64,000 bases of DNA from Phlebopus portentosus (GCA_037892935.1 JAYXKI010000008.1:186001-250000), one strand, 5' to 3'. Counted from the stretch's first letter, positions 46,882 to 60,500 are shown. The notes: generated by a model not told the origin, from the sequence alone. Numbers and translations: made by a program.

Positions 46882-48222
46882 GTTGATGAATACGCGGAGG
46901 ACGTTGACGGTGACCTGTTGACGATGGGGAGCACTTCCACTTTCTTACAGTACTATAGAAGGAAATGCGAAGATGCTGACAAATAACTATACAGCACATA
47001 AACACGTGCGTTTAGTCGGCACTCGATCTTATCTTATCTCTAAAATCTGTATCACGCCATCCAAGTTTTGACGGTCAAAGCGGTTCAGGGGAACTTTACG
47101 ATACTGATTGTCAACAGAATATTCTCGGAACTCGACTATGAGAAACACATGGATATACGACCGGCTTTCAACAGCCTTCAATACTCTTTGGAATGTGATT
47201 CCGCTTTAACAATCACCACAGGCAACTCGAAGTACCCATGCGCGTTGACGACTTCTGGCGGACCATCTTTCAGATTCTTTCTCGTAGAAAAAGGGATGTC
47301 AAACTCGCAAGAATGCAGCGTATGCATATGGCAACGAAACTTTATCAAACAATTATACACATTGCAACGTGTATTTCATTTCGAGATCGATGTCATCAAA
47401 CCCGAAAGAAATCCAAGAGATTCAATATCCATGCCTTCGAGCCGTCCTATTCGCATACACGAACCAATCCGGTCTTCATCGTGCGACTCTCCGATTCACA
47501 TCCCCTTCTCGTCGCCGGCGGAAGGGTAGTTTCCCTGTTTATCCTGTCCTGTCCTGTCCTTGTGTCTCCGGCTTTCTTGTTCGCCTTCTTTCAAATCATG
47601 CGCGAGAGTAATCTTTCTTCTTGCACGAATGGACTGACGTTTTTCATCATTCCGACAATGGAAAATTCAACCAGTTCAACTCAATTTGCCCTGTCTCGGA
47701 ACCACCGTCATTGATTCGAAGCGTGCTCCTTTGACAGCGGATCAGATCTGGTGGTGATTTTTCGAGGCTGTTCCAATTTCTGAAGCGCCCTTTTTTCCAG
47801 CCCTATCGGAGTTGATCTGTAGCTTAGATCCACTAACGGCCAGTGTCGATCAACGGACTGGACTATTTCGTCTTTCTCATACGACCATTCATACCTCAAC
47901 TTCTCCGGTGTCTCAGGAAGCACAGACATTGCACACTGAGAATGCTGATATCGATGTCTCGGATGTCCTTACCTATTCGCTTCCTCAGTTGCGCTTGGAC
48001 TATGGATGAGCCTAGCTGTTTTTAGCGTCTAGAATAATCAATCCGTTTCAGGACATCTCTATAGTAGCTCGTTTCAGACGCGTTCAGGACCGGATTCGTC
48101 TCTTATCCGCCGAGTCCTCCATGACCAGACCGAAATACTTTAAAAGCCAGTGAGATGATGTCAAGGCTCGACTGAGGCCTGGCTACTCGTCATCTCTCAA
48201 GCACTTTTGGCTCCTGCTTTCC
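46882..48222. other. Intergenic between eL27 and the FAD oxidase
   Basis: Open frames of up to 158 codons (47068-47714) overlap in different frames with no motif, and I do not accept them. A short CTGTC repeat lies near 47547. Confidence 0.4.
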
Positions 48223-50298
48223 TTGTCTGCTTTCCTTTCCATGGCGGTCACAACTAGAATCCTGAAGGTTGCTCTGCTCGCACAGGCTCTGCTTGGCACT
48301 GTGCTGGGTGTAGCAGGATCGGTTGTCCATGAACGATCAACCGAATCCTTGCAATACGTGCCCATCTGCAAAGACATCGAGGATGTGATTTCTGATGCTT
48401 CGGACGTCTTCTACCTGCGTGGGTCCCGAGAGCTCTGTTCCGACGCATCATAAGCACTGATGGTTTTCGTAAACAGTGCAGTCGGACTATACGACTGGAA
48501 TTGAGCACTGGGCATCGTCAAGCACGCAGTCCTCAGCATGCTCCGTCGAACCTGGTACAGCGGAAGATGTCGGAAAAATCGTGCGTTTCATCTCATTATT
48601 ATTTACGCGCAGACTGCACTGAGGCGGAAGGCGTGATTAGCTTCAGGTCATCGCCAAGAATAGGACACCATTTGCCGTACGTCTCGGTTCCATTCCGCCT
48701 AATTAGCTTCTTCCTCATTTTTGAAATATTGCACAGGTGAAAGGGGGCGGTCACTCGCCTAACCGAGGCTTCTCCTCAACCGACGGCGTTCACATCGCCA
48801 TGTCGCGTTTCGGCGACGTTGTGTACAACGCGGACGCCGGCACGGCTGACGTCGGCGCCGGTCTCGTGTGGGATACGGTGTACTCTGCGCTGGAAGAATA
48901 CAACGTTAATGTCGTCGGAGGACGAGTTCCCGGTGTTGGTGTCGCCGGTTTCACACTAGGCGGAGGTATGTTCTGCGCAATGTTATTCATTAATCTAGCT
49001 TTATCTTTTGTCAATTGACAGGATATTCGTGGAAGACGAACCAGTTTGGATTAACGATCGATACGGTTCAAGGATATGAGCTTGTGCTTCCTAACGGAAC
49101 AGTCACCACAGTCACTTCCGGTGACGAAGATCTCTTCTTCGGTCTCAGGGTGAGAACTTCCTTCTTTCCAGACTCCCCGAAATGCATTTATTGACTTCTC
49201 GTCTCATCATTTTCTCACGCTTTTCTAGGGTGGTTTCAATAATTTCGTAAGAATCACCTATGAATCCCGACCTTTGATATCAACCGATTTTAATTTCGCT
49301 TCGGATGCTTTCTCTCGTTAGGGTATTGTCACCAAGTTTACACTCAAGACTTTCCCTCAGACCGAAGTCTGGGGTGGCCTCATGGTATTCACTGGAGACC
49401 AGATAGAAAAGATCTCTACTGCGGCCTCAAATTTCCATAACAAGGTCACCGATCCTAAAGCTGCAATCATTTCTGAATTCAATACACTTACCGGATTGGT
49501 ATATACGCACTCTAACTCTTTCTTGAAACAGGTCTAACTTATGTTGTATAGCCTGGAGTTACGTTGAACTTGTTCTATGATGGTCCCGAACCACCGGCTG
49601 GTATCTTCGACGAGATCCTCGATATCCCTCACTTTTCAAAAGACGTCTCGACACGGTCGTTCACATCCCTGATCGCAGCGACTCCTTCTCAGCTCACCTC
49701 TGGCCTGCGGTACGTCTGCTATTTTACCTTTCCGGTTCTCTTAGAAGTACTAACGCAGCATACAGGGGAGCATTCCACACAGTTTCGGTTACTAATTATA
49801 GCGAGTCTTTAATGGATGTTATTCTAAATCAACTGAAGGTTTGTACCATCTGACTTCATTGACACTTGTTTCTCTATCGCTTACTTCACTGCATCTTAGT
49901 CTGTCGGATCGAACATCACTTCAGTATTCGCATCAGGAGCCTTCATCTCATACGACGTCGAGCCCTTCATTCCTACAATCTTCACTCACGGATCCAACTC
50001 CGCCTACCCTCCCTCTCGCGAGAAAGTCCTCTTCCCTCTCAACCTCTACTACGCTTGGACCTTCCCCACTTCAGACGATTACTTCCAGGATGCCATCAAG
50101 CAGAGCGCTCAAGCTATTGAAGAAGCCGCCATCGCGGAAGGCCAGGACGTCAGCACCGCTCCGTTGTATGGCAACTATGCCATTGCCGGAACAGACTTGG
50201 AGCGCATATATGGTGATAACTTGCCGAGGTTGAGGTCTATCAAGGCGCAAGTTGATCCAGATAACATCATGGGCCTCGCTGGAGGGTGGAAGTTCTAG
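48223..50298 (+). CDS. Secreted FAD-linked oxidoreductase (BBE/6-HDNO-like)
   Basis: A VAO-family flavoprotein. A signal peptide (from MAVTTRILKVALLAQALLG at 48241) is followed by SLQYVPICKDIEDVISDASD, the PCMH FAD-binding fold with FAVKGGGHSPNRG (the His expected to bind FAD covalently), VDVGAG-like ADVGAGLVWDTVYSAL, VVGGRVPGVGVAGFTLGGG, DEDLFFGLRGGFNNFGIVT, and a C-terminal domain ending AQVDPDNIMGLAGGWKF. The second covalent cysteine of berberine-bridge enzymes is absent (V/G where GxC is expected), so a mono-covalent 6-hydroxynicotine-oxidase-like flavin is inferred. Substrate unknown. Short introns of about 50-60 nt interrupt the gene. The ATG at 48223 or 48241 starts it. Confidence 0.88.
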
Positions 50299-50932
50299 TC
50301 CGGGTAAGGGGATTCTATCTCTGTGCGGACTCATATTATTATCTCGTGAAAAATAAAACATTTCGTTTGCTTATTTCGTAGTCGCTCCTTCGTTACACTT
50401 TTGCTTTGTCCTTGCATGTGATTCTACATACTCTATTGTCCCTTTGGGCACAAATATAAAATGTGACTGCTTTCGCTGGCAGAACTTCATACGGTATTTA
50501 TAAACAGTTGTTCGATGTTGATCATAGTCTAATTAGGCTTTTTACGCATCTCTTCCGTAATTCCTTCGGCAGAATATCCAAGGGATCAGGCTCGTCAACC
50601 GAACTTCGCATGCGGGAAGCTTACGTCGCTTCACGCAAAAAAAGACAAAACCTTATGAATTACTCAGACAATTAAATAGTTCCGAGCAAACACTAGGCAT
50701 CTCTTCTTTACGGACTATTCTTGTTACTCGTGCAAGCACCGTTAGCTCGCATCAAGCGCGAGTTCCAGCCTTAATTTGTGAGTTCTCATCCGAGTATTTC
50801 GCAACAAGCGGTGTAAGAAAAACTGTAACCCGGTACCGGCTATACCGGAATTGCAATATAAATCGCCTATTTCAGTGCCTGGACGTATTTGTGCATACCT
50901 CCATATGTACAATATTTCTCTAGGCTCAAAGA
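50299..50932. other. 3' flank of the FAD oxidase, no gene seen
   Basis: Nothing recognisable. Confidence 0.4.
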
Positions 50933-51264
50933 AGGCCTCAGAGATGAATTGTGAACTCATGGTTTTTGTGGCAACATGTATGGAGGATTTTGTTCGCAGG
51001 TTAAATGAGGATATGCAAAGAAACCCGACTTACTTCACATATATCTCGAAGACGGGAATCCAGCCTTAAGCCACAGGAAATTGGGGATGATGATCATTAT
51101 TTGGGCGGAGGCTTTCAGAGACAGCAACTACGCCCAGTGAAGATGTATACAAGTGTCTTAATTACTGAAGTTGGAAGGCGATTTGTTTCCAGTCAGGACA
51201 CCGTAGACACTTTGCTCCGCTGGTGTTTTCTCTAGTCTATGACACGAAGCTGGTTAGTGTACAC
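50933..51264. repeat. Left direct repeat flanking the NTPase gene
   Basis: Aligns in the same orientation with 54864-55153: aggcctcagagatgaattgtgaactcat vs aagcctcggagatgaactttgaactcat in split form, gatgtatacaagtgtc vs gatgcatacaggtgtc, and tctagtctatgacacgaag vs tctagtctatgacaagaag. Diverged, with gaps. On the minus strand both begin MSS(Q/K)FISEA, so a small lost gene may underlie them. Confidence 0.55.
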
Positions 51265-51375
51265 AAAGTCTCTCAGATGTAAAGCAATGTTCTGTCCGTA
51301 TTGTACATACACATGCATGTGTTACGGTAATTTAGAATACATACAGTACAGGACGCCGCATGAGTTATTACGGTG

Positions 51376-54313
51376 TTAAGTATCTTCGTCGACATCCATA
51401 GATTCACCGTCGCCGCCAGGTCCGGAGACATCTCGAACCCATGACCAATAATCCGCCAACTGAGATCCGCCAGGAACTAAAGACTTGCGTTCCTTGTTGA
51501 GACGCTTAAATCGTGCGCCTTCATTGACGACATTGCGCATCTTCTCCGATGCCGACGCGAGAGCCAACCAAGTGTCATCGTTTTCTTTTCTCTTAGGCAG
51601 CAAATGCGGACCGAAACCTCCGCACCAGAAGTCGTGGGTTCGCACTTCCCTACCATTGATTGTAATAGTCCGTGCTTTGTACCACAGCTCCGGCTTTGAA
51701 CGAAGCGAAAATACCATTCGAACGATGGGCAGTTCGCAAGGCGCGTCTCGGAAGATCTTCCTCTCCAGTCCGTGAGTTATATTCTCAAAGATGGCTTCTT
51801 CATGCCTCTCCAGTGTAATGGTGTCATCGAGCTTGGCTTGCGCCGCCACTACACTAATTTTCTTGGTATGCAATTTCGAGCCTTTAAGAGTCGGAAACAA
51901 GAAGTCGATCCCAGGTATGCAGTTTGCGCAGAGAACTGCTGCGCCACGCGTCATGTACTGAGCCAGGAACTCCGGTATGCATGTACCTTGCGTGAACGGC
52001 TTAATGAAATGGTTGAAATAGGTGTACGTATCTCCGAAGTCGGCCTGAAGAGCCTTCTTTGCTTCCTCGGGAAGCCTGAATAGCTCGTCCAGGAGGTCAG
52101 TTATCTGCATAGCTCGAAACGCAGGCTGCTGCGTCTCTTTGTCTGGCGGTAAAATGCCCAGAAGCGCAGAGTTCAATTCTGGAGTTTCTTGTAGCTTCCT
52201 TCTTACCACCGCATCGCGCGCTACTATTACCGCTAGTATTGAGATGAGTTCGCCTTGGTCACCCTTATGGATAGAAAATCCGTTCAGAACTCGATGCAGC
52301 GATTCCGCTGGATTGAAAGCATCTCGCATCATAAGAGTTGCAGCGGCTTCTGCAAGTATTGGCTCTGACCCGGATGAGGATATGATATATTGACTATCCG
52401 GACCAATTTTGAGGCACAGCCGCATATGAGCCGCTATTTGAATCTGTTCATCGTCATTACAAGCCGTGGAATTGAATTCGAGGCATAATCGCTGCGAGAG
52501 GCATGCAAGCTCCACGTGGGCTGGAGTTTCCTCCTTCCATTTGTCATCAAATTTGCTGATATCATCACATATTAGCTTGTTCATTGCAAGTCGAAGGATA
52601 CCACTTTTAACACCGTTCCCGTACATGAGAGCAAATCTGCAAGGCGGTTAGTCAATGATTTGCGAATCGGGTGTTTGCAGCATACAAGGGTCGACCAAAT
52701 CGAACTATGAAGGCAGTATGGGTGATAAGAGGCAGCGTTAGCGTTTGGTCTCCAGCAGCGTGTAAATCCGTTACACCGTCATTTCGTGTCGGTACTTGAT
52801 CTTCAGATAATATAAAGGAACCATTTTTTGCACGTATCAGTCGAGGCCCGTAGAGATCATATCTGAGAGTCGTAAATGGCGGAACCGGTTTATACTCCTC
52901 GTTCTTGACGCGCATTGAAGGATCTGCACTTCGGTGGGGATTGAACTGCCAGAGCTTTCCCGTGGTGGAGAGGAAAATTACATAGACTGAGGTAGGATAT
53001 AGTGCACGGATCGCATCCCGGAGTGTGGTGAAGAGAGACCAAACTCCTTCTACCACGGTAGGGTTGTTGAACACCCTCTCGGTTAGCACATGCGCTTCGT
53101 CGAATGCTACCACGACCTCTACTTGACCTGAACTAGAACAGTCCTCTGAACGAAGAAAGTTGACGAGAGCATTAGCAGCATTGATCATGTCAAGTGCCGC
53201 ACGTCTTCCCTGGTCTGAACTTGTGCTCGACGGTTCCGTGCTCTTCGTAGTTTCGGTCTGGATTTTCTGGGCATCTTGTACAACGGTCTTAAAAAACTCC
53301 TTTCGGAACGAGTTGTTCTCGGGCGGTGCCATACGATCGTAGAACCAGCGTATCATGTTCGCTTTTGTCGACGCAGCATCACCCTGTGCACGCCGGAGTG
53401 CCTGCAGAGTGTTTCGGAAAAGGCTGCAAAAAAATCCGATGCAGCGTCTCCGAGCGCGATCCGGACTGTCTGTCGCTTTTGGGTCAGTCATGACGAGGAA
53501 ATCGCGCACGTCATTATCGGGAGGCGGATAGCCTATCCATTATTGAAATATGTAAATGGCTCAGTGATACACAGGGCATACGCACCGGAAGTACCGTTCC
53601 TCAAGATCACAGGAATCAAGAAATGGGTTTTCCCGAGTTCATAAACCGTCCTAGACTTGCCCATTCCCGATGATTGGACAATTGCGCACATGTTCGCATA
53701 GAGCGTGTAGCCTTCGGAAAGTCTGTAGTAACGACAAATATGTTCCCAGAGCAGCTCATGACTTATCCCCTTGTACTCAGCGTCCCATGATTTGGCGGTC
53801 GCTAGATATCAATTGAGCGAAGCATGCTTAAGGGTCAAAGACATGTCTGACCTTCCCATCCTTGAGAGGTTTGCATTGCTGTACCGAGGAACGTAACTCA
53901 CTTATAAGAATGCGGTCACGATATAAAAGTTGATTACCTTGATTTCCATACTCCTCCGGTGCAGCTTGTTTGAACAATGTATCTATGTACAGGCGGTCAA
54001 ACAGGGAATAGATCTGCTACATATACAATCAGAACGCACCTATGCTTAGAAAGTCCGACCATTCATCTTCCTTGCAGCCTTTCATCAGCGCATTCCATAT
54101 CCGATCCTTTTCTTCCTCGGTAATTGAAGATATATAGGTGTCGAAGCGATCAGGGTCAGTGCCTTGGAGAGCAGCAACGAAGCGGAGATGACTGCACTCG
54201 GGAGCATCATAAAGAAGCTTAATGCTTGCAGCAATCGCATCCGCTCTTGAGGGCATCTTCACCATGTACTTCAGAATCCAGTATTTCCTGTCGTTTTCGA
54301 CATTCAGAGACAT
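51376..54313 (-). CDS. Orphan P-loop NTPase (STAND/Crinkler-ATPase-like)
   Basis: A protein of roughly 900 residues. The N terminus MSLNVENDRKYWILKYM is followed by a helical region, then EYKGISHELLWEHICRYYR, Walker A IVQSSGMGKSR, and the Walker B-like acidic strand VEVVVAFDEAHVL. A large helical C-terminal region (PGIDFLFPTLKGSK, THDFWCGGFGPHLLP) ends ESMDVDEDT. Junctions checked: FLSI joins DTLFKQAAPEEYGNQ via a 57-nt intron ending gtacatag, and FGRPL joins FALMYGNGVKSG via gtatgc..ttgcag at about 52640. Such GMGKSR NTPases form large fungal families, some resembling Crinkler-type ATPases, but no LFLAK-like head is present. The function is unknown. It is flanked by direct repeats. Confidence 0.7.
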
Positions 54314-54863
54314 GGTGCAATGGGCCAGCTTTTGGACAGCGAGGAGCGTACAGCGGAGTGGAGTGCACAGAGAATGTGCACGTGCGCCTTGATTGGTGTG
54401 ATGATGTAACTGTCACTTGGATTATCTGAGCGTTGATTACTTAAGGAGTGTTCGGCTGAATCTGAATCAACTTGATAGACCTGCCATTTACATAAAGAAA
54501 GTGTGGTCGCAGAGCAGAAGTCATTGGAGATCACACCAAAATCAGGCACTGTTCAGCTGTACAATGTGAAATCATGATTTTAAGTCATGATCTTACATCT
54601 AATATCTCTTTTGGACAGATTATTAATACTTCTGCCAATATTGGACTCCCTTTATCTACTACAAAGCCATATGTGCGTCTGGTCTGAAAGCCATCGGGTC
54701 GTCTCCGCAGAGGCCGCTGCTACTGCTGCTGCCGTCCCCGCCTTCTACGCACTGTAGGAACTCGGTCATGGGTGAATGAATATATGCAGTCATCGCTACG
54801 CGATCATGTACAGTATACTTCCATAAGTATATTATGTATATTGTTTTGGAAATTCTTCCTTTG
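54314..54863. other. Upstream flank of the NTPase gene
   Basis: Contains a perfect 7-bp-arm palindrome (atcatga 54571-54577 with tcatgat 54585-54591). No gene seen. Confidence 0.4.
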
Positions 54864-55153
54864 AAGCCTCGGAGATGAACTTTGAACTCATATTCCTTGG
54901 GTGGCATACACGCACGAGAAGTAAATGACAAGAAACTCAGAGAGCTTCAAGTACATGTTGAAGATGGGTAGGTTTAAAGACGATGACTGTTTGGGGAGTC
55001 GTTTGCCTTCCCAACATAATTAACGAGTAGGACCTATGAAGATGCATACAGGTGTCGTTGGTCGCGGAGGGTAAAAGACGAAAGGATCGAATATACTTTG
55101 GTTCACTCGTTACCCATCTAGTCTATGACAAGAAGTTCATCAGTATATGTACA
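54864..55153. repeat. Right direct repeat flanking the NTPase gene
   Basis: Partner of 50933-51264; diverged, about 290 bp. Confidence 0.55.
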
Positions 55154-55260
55154 CGAGATCACATTCTCTTGGAAGGTCAAAAACTTTCTCGTTCTCCCTT
55201 TCACCTCAACAATCTGCGTCAGATGCCCTCCTTCCCGAACAAATTCCAATATTTCCACAC

Positions 55261-56920
55261 TTAACTAGCAAACAATCCCTTGAACATCTTTTTCTCCTTC
55301 TCCCGCTTGGCCTTCCTGCCCTGCTGAACGCGCGCTAGCTCACGCTGGCACGCTTCGTCGCCAGGCACAATCGCAAGAGCCTCCTTCAAATCATTCTCTG
55401 CATCCTCTTCTTCGTGTACTGCCGAACGGGCTATCGCACGACGATACAGTGCTTTTGCTATAAAGGAATTGTCCCATGAGTATCTTGATATTCGTGATCT
55501 GAAAAGGGAATATAAACCTTTCTCCGCCGGCTGCAATTCCAAATCGTCCAGAGCACGCGAAGTGAGCTCGACAGCCAGGTGCTCGTTATTTATGCCTCCC
55601 AGTTTGTGGGCAGCAAGGGCTGAGTTTATGAGAAGGGATCCAAGAAGGTCCAAGAAATCTTTCGTGAGCTGTTCGCCCTTCTCATCTGAGAGATCTGAGT
55701 GCCAGTCCAGATATCGAATAGCTTCTATATAGACCAACAAAATGTATTCAGTATTCCTGAAGAATCATGAGTTGCTGAAGAAAACGTGACTGACTTTGCC
55801 ACTTCTCTAACGCACCCTCGACATCACCCGCCTTGAACTTGGTGTTCCCGAGAGCTTTCAGATTAGTTGCGATCTCGAGACAGACTTCTGGCTTGTTTAT
55901 CTCACGCTCGTCATCTTTCGGATAGTCTTCATATGGGTCTAACGAGGTTGCTTCTGTGAGTATCCAAGTTTTCTTTATGAGGTCATTGATTCGCACCTTC
56001 TTCAAGCTTGTCAGAGCCCGTAATTGAGGGGTCATCGGGAGATAACTGTCCACAAGTGGCGATCGTGAACGGTACAGTCGGAACATCAGCACTCGTCGTT
56101 GGATGGTGCTCTATACGGCGTACTAAATGTGAGGAACGAGCATTGTCAGCCTTGATTCTTCTCTCAACTCTCGAACGACAGCCGTACCTACAGACTTGCC
56201 CTTGACCACTTCACCAAACACAACGTGCTTCTCGTCTAGATGCGGGGTAGGATCGCATGTGATGAAGAATTGCGAGCCGTTCGTGTTCTTGCCCGAATTT
56301 GCCTACAAAGTTGTTTATGTTCAGATCACGAGAAGCTCGTAGTTGCGATCCAATAATAGTGATTAGATGCTTACCATTGAAAGCAAGAACGGTTTGTCGT
56401 GCTTCACAGTAAACGCCTCATCGTCGAACTTCTCCCCATAAATCGACTCGCCACCGGTTCCATTGCCCGCTGTGAAGTCACCACCTTGGATCATAAACCT
56501 ATTCGCGCACAACATCCGATGTCAATGTCAGCACCAAGTATCACGATGCGGCGCAACGCACCCTTGGATGACTCGGTGGATTCTACTCCCCTGGTACGAC
56601 AGAGGCTTGCCCGACTTCCCGATCCCCTTCTCTCCGGTACACAGGCATCCTAAAATCATATACGTTCCATTGTGCCATCATCGATTCCAACCACCACCAG
56701 CACATTCACCAACATCCATAACATCGTTCGATTTAAAAAGCGGTTAAAGATCAGCATTAAAAGCCTATAGTCGAATGCAAGCAGACGCGTACGTACGGAA
56801 ATTCTCAGCCGTCTTGGGCACGATGTCGCTATAGAGCTGAAAGACGATGCGTCTGATGGGCTTGTCGCCATAGTTGATGTCGAAGTACGTGTACGGTCGT
56901 TCTACACTTGGTTCAGCCAT
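55261..56920 (-). CDS. CPR6: Cyclophilin-40, PPIase with TPR domain
   Basis: Peptidyl-prolyl isomerase D, an Hsp90 co-chaperone. The N-terminal cyclophilin domain reads [72 protein letters not shown] and [14 protein letters not shown]. The catalytic Arg precedes FMIQGGD, and His in TPHLDEK replaces the cyclosporin-contacting Trp, as in other Cyp40. After a linker ([20 protein letters not shown]) come TPR helices ([66 protein letters not shown]) and a basic end ([17 protein letters not shown]). Several short introns were joined by eye. The stop is at 55261. Confidence 0.93.
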
Positions 56921-57560
56921 AGAATCTCACCGATAAAAGTGCTACAGTAAACGAGAGCTTGAGCAGAGTATTGGTAGCTAAAGGCATAGTGTCCGACGCG
57001 ACTTAAGGAAGCTGATTGGAATGTGCTAGAATGCTAGAACCTTATTGCAAATCAAGTAACAACTATCTCAAAGTGTAAGTAGACGCCACATACGTTACTG
57101 ATATGCAAAAGTTCTCTTGATTTCACGAATACAAAAAATAGATAACATCCAGAGTAAATATGTAATTGCTGCACAGTTGGTGATCCGTAGTAAATGAGTA
57201 ATAGGTTGCAAGAAAAAGCTCGTTAATGGACTCAGAGTCCGGCGATAGCAAGTAAAACAGAGATCAAAGTGTAAGAAAAAGAATAATCCTGAGAATATTC
57301 TAGATAAGATATCCTTCCTCGATGCGAACGATGCTCGGAATCTGCGCATCTTAGGTACGGCTCAGAGTGCGGGAATCACCTGAGCAGGAAGCCGAGACGG
57401 ACGAAGCCAGGCTGAACTCGTCCAAAGACACGATACGACAAGAACGCTCGGACAATCGCGTAGACGGGACTATTGTGACTCCGGACTCCTTCCTAATCAT
57501 CCCAATCTTCCGAAAGGCGACAGACGAGAACTTTCATCGATGAACCACCCCGCGGCATCA
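56921..57560. other. Intergenic, no gene seen
   Basis: Promoter of Cyp40 and 3' flank of the kinase. Confidence 0.5.
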
Positions 57561-60500
57561 TCATAAGAACAACGTAGGAAGAGGCGATAGTCTTGGCGTA
57601 GGCGGCATCTGTACTTGGCCACCTTCTTCTCCGGCGGCAGAAGACCCAGACCCAGGGAGCTGCTCCGTGTCTCGAGCGAGCGGCAGCGCAAACTCGAGCT
57701 GCCGAGGACTGCCGTGCGGGGTCTGTTCGGCACAGTCACTCTCGTCCCGTTCCCGACTCGGTGGTGAGCCTCGTCCTCGATCATGTCCACTCCCTCGTCC
57801 GTCTGTTCCCGCTCTTAAAGGCCCTGGTTCTCCGGTGCTTTCAACACCCGAGCTCCAACTGTTGCCGCTGCTGCCGATGTCGCGTGCATGATGATCGTAA
57901 GCACTCCCAACAATATAAAAATCGTCCGACACGTCCAGTCCTAATCCCCCAATCAACGCCAAGCTCCCATCCAGCTCTTCACCCTCATCCTCCGAATCGA
58001 ACAGGAATGCATCGCCAAATCCGCCTGAAAGTGGCGTGTTGCTGAATAGCGACGGCGGAGTTGACAAAGTGCTACTACTCGGTGCATCTGAGATGTCCGA
58101 GAGGGCAGGGGTGATCATACCTCTTTGCATAGACTCAAAGTCCACAGTCCCCGATAACGGAGGCTGTCGAGGAAAAGGTGCGTCGTTGAAGTGATTTTGT
58201 GGGAGATCATGGATAAGAGGAGGCGGAGAGCTGTACAGCGACTCGTTGAGGAAAGAGGGTGAAGTACGCATTGGAGGAGTCGCGTGAGGTGGCTCATACT
58301 GGAAGTTCTCGGAAAACAGTTGTCCGAGTTGATGAGGAGAGGGGAGACCATTTTCGGACCAGGATGGTGATGCAGAGTATCCAGAAGAGAAACTATCTCC
58401 TTCGATTAAAGGCGGTGGAGGTAGCAAAAAAGGAGCACCATATCCCTGGGTGGGTGTCGGTGCTTGTGTATCCATATGCGCATCAAAAGCGCCCGGATAG
58501 AATAGAGATCCATCTTGCGCCTGAAAGGGAAGAGGAAAAGCGCTCATGAAGGCGGCATGAGTATACGTAGAGTCAGAATCAAAGCCAGTAAGGAACTGTG
58601 CTTGCGGACGCTGCTCAATCCCATTGTTCGCACCCATCAGAAGCGACCGATATTGCTGTTGCATATCGAACTGCGGATACAACTGCGGATATGAAGCAGA
58701 AGGTGGTGGTGTTGAGAAACCAGCGGGTGGAGTCGAGAACCCGTTGGGTGGTGTCGAAAATCCAGAGGGCGGTGCCGAATATGCATGAGAGGGCGTCGTA
58801 AATGCGTGCATAGGAGTGCCAAACGCGGGGGGAGGAGGAGTCGAGTAACCGTTTGGGGCTGGTAAACCCGCATGCACATTCATCGTGTGCATTCCATTTC
58901 CCACTATATGATTAGGAGTCACATAACCGCGATTGTTTTGAGGCAAAGCATACGCATTTGAGGGCGTCGCGTGTCCGTATGCGTATGCGTATGCGTCATG
59001 CCTCGCACACGCATGCGCAGGCGCAGGCGTCCCGAATGAACTATGCAGCATCATCGCATTTTGGTTCGGCGTCGAGAAAACGGGAGATGAGTCAGATCTT
59101 ATGGTCATACCTGACATTGAATCTCGGTCGTCTAAGATGAGATCAAGACCTGTTGGTTCAGTCTGTGCTCGACGAAAAATAGCAGGAGCATGGTGATGGT
59201 GGTGTAAAGTAGAGAAGATATCACTATCGGAGATGGAATGGTCATTCATGAGGAATCGCCCTGGATCAAAGTCGCTCGGAAGATCGCTCCTGCTACTCCT
59301 CCGTGATCGTGAAGAGGAAGAGGAAGACGTGATTGACACAGCACGACTTTGAGAGCCGGAGATAGATCGTGCCGCTGAGCGCGGAGCAATACCTCGGCGA
59401 GTGACGCCCCCCTGGATGGGTATCGTCACACCAGGCGACGGTAGCGAGTCTACCTGAAGGTCTGCCAGCGCAGATAGCTTCGGAGACTTGCGTACCCGTC
59501 CCTCCTCGTCGTTCCTCCCTTCCTCTCGATTGTCTTCTTTCTTGTCGACTAGTCTGCGTTCAGGACTAGGCGGGGTTCTTCTCTTGTTCCGCTGCGCCAA
59601 CTTGCATTTAAGATCAAGGTCCCACAGTTTCTTTGCAATGACTCGACTCGAAGGTCGGAGCCGGCAGTCTAAGCGCCAGCAGTCACAGCATGTGTCCCAA
59701 AGTAAGTCGTCCAGTCCGGAGCTCAGCCCTGGACGAGGTGGTACTTTGCCTTTGTGCAGTTCAATAATGACCTGCGGGTCCTGCTTTAAATGCTGAAACG
59801 GCGGAGCGCTTGTAAAGAGTTCCTAAGGCGAGTCATCAGCATCACTGATCTAGTGATGGCCTCCGAAAATAGGAGTGGAAGGAGCAGCCTTACAAGAATT
59901 GTCATCCCAAACGCCCAGACGTCGCTCTCGAGAGTCGCTCCAGGCTGTAAGATCAACTCTGGCGCAGACCATCGAACACTGCCAAATTGATTTCCGGTAT
60001 GAGTCATCGTCACAGTACTGGAGACCTCGTCTATGAGCTTGCTCAAACCGAAGTCTGCAATCTTAGGCTCGTAGTTAATGTCGATCATGATATTGTCCTG
60101 CCAAATAATATGGCGTAAACATTCCATTCAGTAAAGCGTAGCTTGAAAGACTCTTACGCCTTTGAGATCCCCATGTACGACATCATGTCTATGCAGATAG
60201 CAGAGCCCATCCGCAACGCCAGTGAGCTGACGATCGGAAGTCAGACAGGGTGAGGCGGGCATTATCCATATTTGATCAGAGTACTCACGACGCGAATGCG
60301 CTCCGAAACGCTCCGCCTCTCTAAATACTTCCGAGCGGTACCGTTCGGCATCCAAGGCGAGACAAGGCTAGCGAGTTGACTCCCAGCTCCAGGACTGAAG
60401 CCATACGTGAAGCCGTACAACGGGAGGACGTTACGGTGGTGCAAGGATGACCACGCCCGAATCTCCCTGATGAGTCGCTGCGGAAGATAAGGTAGGTTGA

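Noticed and set aside
47068..47714. Two overlapping open frames of about 155 codons on the + strand
   Set aside because: They lie in different frames over the same DNA, show no motif and have unbiased composition; likely chance.
51376..54313. Calling the NTPase a true Crinkler effector
   Set aside because: No LFLAK-like N-terminal header and no recognisable nuclease C terminus; only the ATPase resemblance is supportable.
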